Of a stretch of DNA of 64,000 bases, positions 63,060 through 64,000 are shown one piece after another. The position numbers were made by a program, and so were the translations under genes. Every line of letters starts with the position of its first letter. Positions within the stretch are counted from its first letter, which is position 1. The stretch spans positions 248,001-312,000 of the forward strand of contig NZ_CP020737.1 in assembly GCF_002097715.1 (NCBI RefSeq), written 5' to 3'. This DNA comes from Burkholderia ubonensis subsp. mesacidophila. Its GTDB lineage: Bacteria > Pseudomonadota > Gammaproteobacteria > Burkholderiales > Burkholderiaceae. The notes under the pieces are model-generated. The model did no database searches. It was not told where the DNA came from and saw nothing but the letters and a program-made list of their open reading frames with translations.

Positions 63060-64000
63060 TCAACGTTCGTCGTAGCTGACCACGACCTTGTCGCTGACCG
63101 GGTGGCACTGACAGGTGAGCACGAAGCCGTCCTTCACCTCGTGCTCCTCGAGCGTGTAGTTCTTCTCCATCCGCACTTCGCCTTCGAGCACCTTCGCGCG
63201 GCACGTGCAGCACACGCCGCCCTTGCACGCGTACGGCAGCGCGAGGCCCGCGCGCAGGCCGACGTCGAGCAGGCTCACGCCTTCGTACGGCAGGCGCAGC
63301 TTGCGCTTCTTGCCGTCGAGGACGATTTCGAGTTCGGCGGCGGGCGTCGCGTCGGTGATCTCGACGGCCGGCACGCCGGCCTGCGGCAGCGGCGTGCCGA
63401 AGCGTTCGACGTGGACCCTCGCCTGCGGCACGCCCGCCGCCTTCAGCGCGGCCTCCGCCGCGTCCATCATCGGCGCGGGGCCGCAGATGAACGCCTCGTC
63501 GATCGAGTCGGCCGGCACCAGCGTGTCGAGGAACGCCGCGCACTTCGCCTGGTCGAGCACGCCGTTGAACAGCTCGACGTCCTGGAGGTCGTCGGACAGC
63601 ACGTGATACAGCGCGAAGCGGTTCATGTAGCGGTTCTTCAGGTCCTCGAGCTCCTCCGCGAACATGATCGCGTCGACGCTGCGGTTCCCGTAGATCAGCG
63701 TGAACGTGCTGCGCGGCTCGAGTTCGAGCGTCGTCTTGACGATCGCGAGCACCGGCGTGATCCCGGAGCCGCCGGAGAACGCAACGTACTGCTTGCCGTG
63801 CTCCGCGTTCAGGTGCGTGAAGAAGCGGCCGTCGGGCGTCATCACGTCGATCGTGTGGCCGGGCTTCAGCGTATCGAACGCGAAGTTCGAGAAGCGCCCG
63901 CCGCGCACGCGCTTGATGCCGATGCGCAATTCGCCGTCGCGGTCGTAGTCGGTCGTGCCGACGCAGATCGAATACGAGCGGCGCGTCTCCTCGCCGTCGA
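63060..64000 (-). CDS. paaE: Phenylacetyl-CoA 1,2-epoxidase reductase subunit (5' partial)
   Basis: Reductase PaaE (PaaK) that passes electrons from NADPH through FAD and an iron-sulfur cluster to the epoxidase. The frame runs off the right edge, so the N-terminal part is missing; about 312 residues are visible. FAD region: RRSYSICVG. Pyridine-nucleotide region: FSGGSGITPVLAIVKTTL and ICGPAPMMDAAEAAL. The C-terminal plant-type 2Fe-2S domain has YACKGGVCCTCRAKV and LTCQCHP. The rest of paaABCD is expected just beyond the window. A terminator follows. Confidence 0.95.
   Translation of the reverse strand, partial: DGEETRRSYSICVGTTDYDRDGELRIGIKRVRGGRFSNFAFDTLKPGHTIDVMTPDGRFFTHLNAEHGKQYVAFSGGSGITPVLAIVKTTLELEPRSTFTLIYGNRSVDAIMFAEELEDLKNRYMNRFALYHVLSDDLQDVELFNGVLDQAKCAAFLDTLVPADSIDEAFICGPAPMMDAAEAALKAAGVPQARVHVERFGTPLPQAGVPAVEITDATPAAELEIVLDGKKRKLRLPYEGVSLLDVGLRAGLALPYACKGGVCCTCRAKVLEGEVRMEKNYTLEEHEVKDGFVLTCQCHPVSDKVVVSYDER

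Overview
The window is high-GC (roughly two thirds G+C) betaproteobacterial chromosome, almost certainly Burkholderia sensu stricto. The pointers are codon usage, the flhBAFG-fliA operon next to cheZ, an SAH-riboswitch-controlled ahcY followed by a holin-like gene and metF, and proteins of the DUF2844/DUF3443 and DUF2957 families. A Burkholderia cepacia complex member seems most likely, but the species call is inference. No prophage, CRISPR array, transposase gene or rRNA was seen.

Layout. 1-10352 is mainly motility: a 5'-truncated cheZ, a DUF2844/DUF3443 exported pair, a 288-bp palindromic element ahead of a DUF805 gene, then the overlapping operon flhB-flhA-flhF-flhG-fliA. 10395-13380 is one-carbon metabolism: SAH riboswitch, ahcY, a small membrane protein, metF and a terminator. 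13430-24647 is a mixed housekeeping and transport stretch: amidase, dienelactone hydrolase, nitronate monooxygenase, an orphan amino-acid-binding protein, MFS, HugZ-like protein, an H-NS-family protein, a CDF transporter, Lrp, an exonuclease and an MBL hydrolase. 24648-25281 is a gene-free, promoter-headed, hairpin-rich region. 25282-29343 holds rlpA, rsmI, yraN, diaA, a dolP-like gene, a cytochrome c and tRNA-Ala(CGC).

29421-33385 is a D-glucarate module (gudD, gudP) beside a LysR gene that faces a GST gene. 34237-38499 is a tripartite ABC exporter operon. 38798-43962 holds a small secreted protein, a Mut7-C RNase, a beta-hydroxyacid dehydrogenase-like enzyme, a LysE exporter and a divergent MFS/LysR pair. 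44123-47775 is an envelope locus: OmpW plus two paralogous DUF2957 lipoproteins. 48207-54296 holds argC, a WrbA-like flavoprotein, a PEBP protein, pyrE and maeB.

54436-64000 reads as aromatic amino-acid catabolism. A fused indolepyruvate ferredoxin oxidoreductase can make aryl-acetyl-CoA, HPPD opens the homogentisate branch beside a divergent Lrp regulator, and the right edge is the end of a paa cluster (paaE, DUF1835, TetR).

Most genes are ordinary core genes. The items most worth follow-up are the cloverleaf-like repeat at 2873-3160, the hairpin-rich region at 24791-25281, the loss of Walker A lysines in FlhG, and the tandem DUF2957/OmpW locus.
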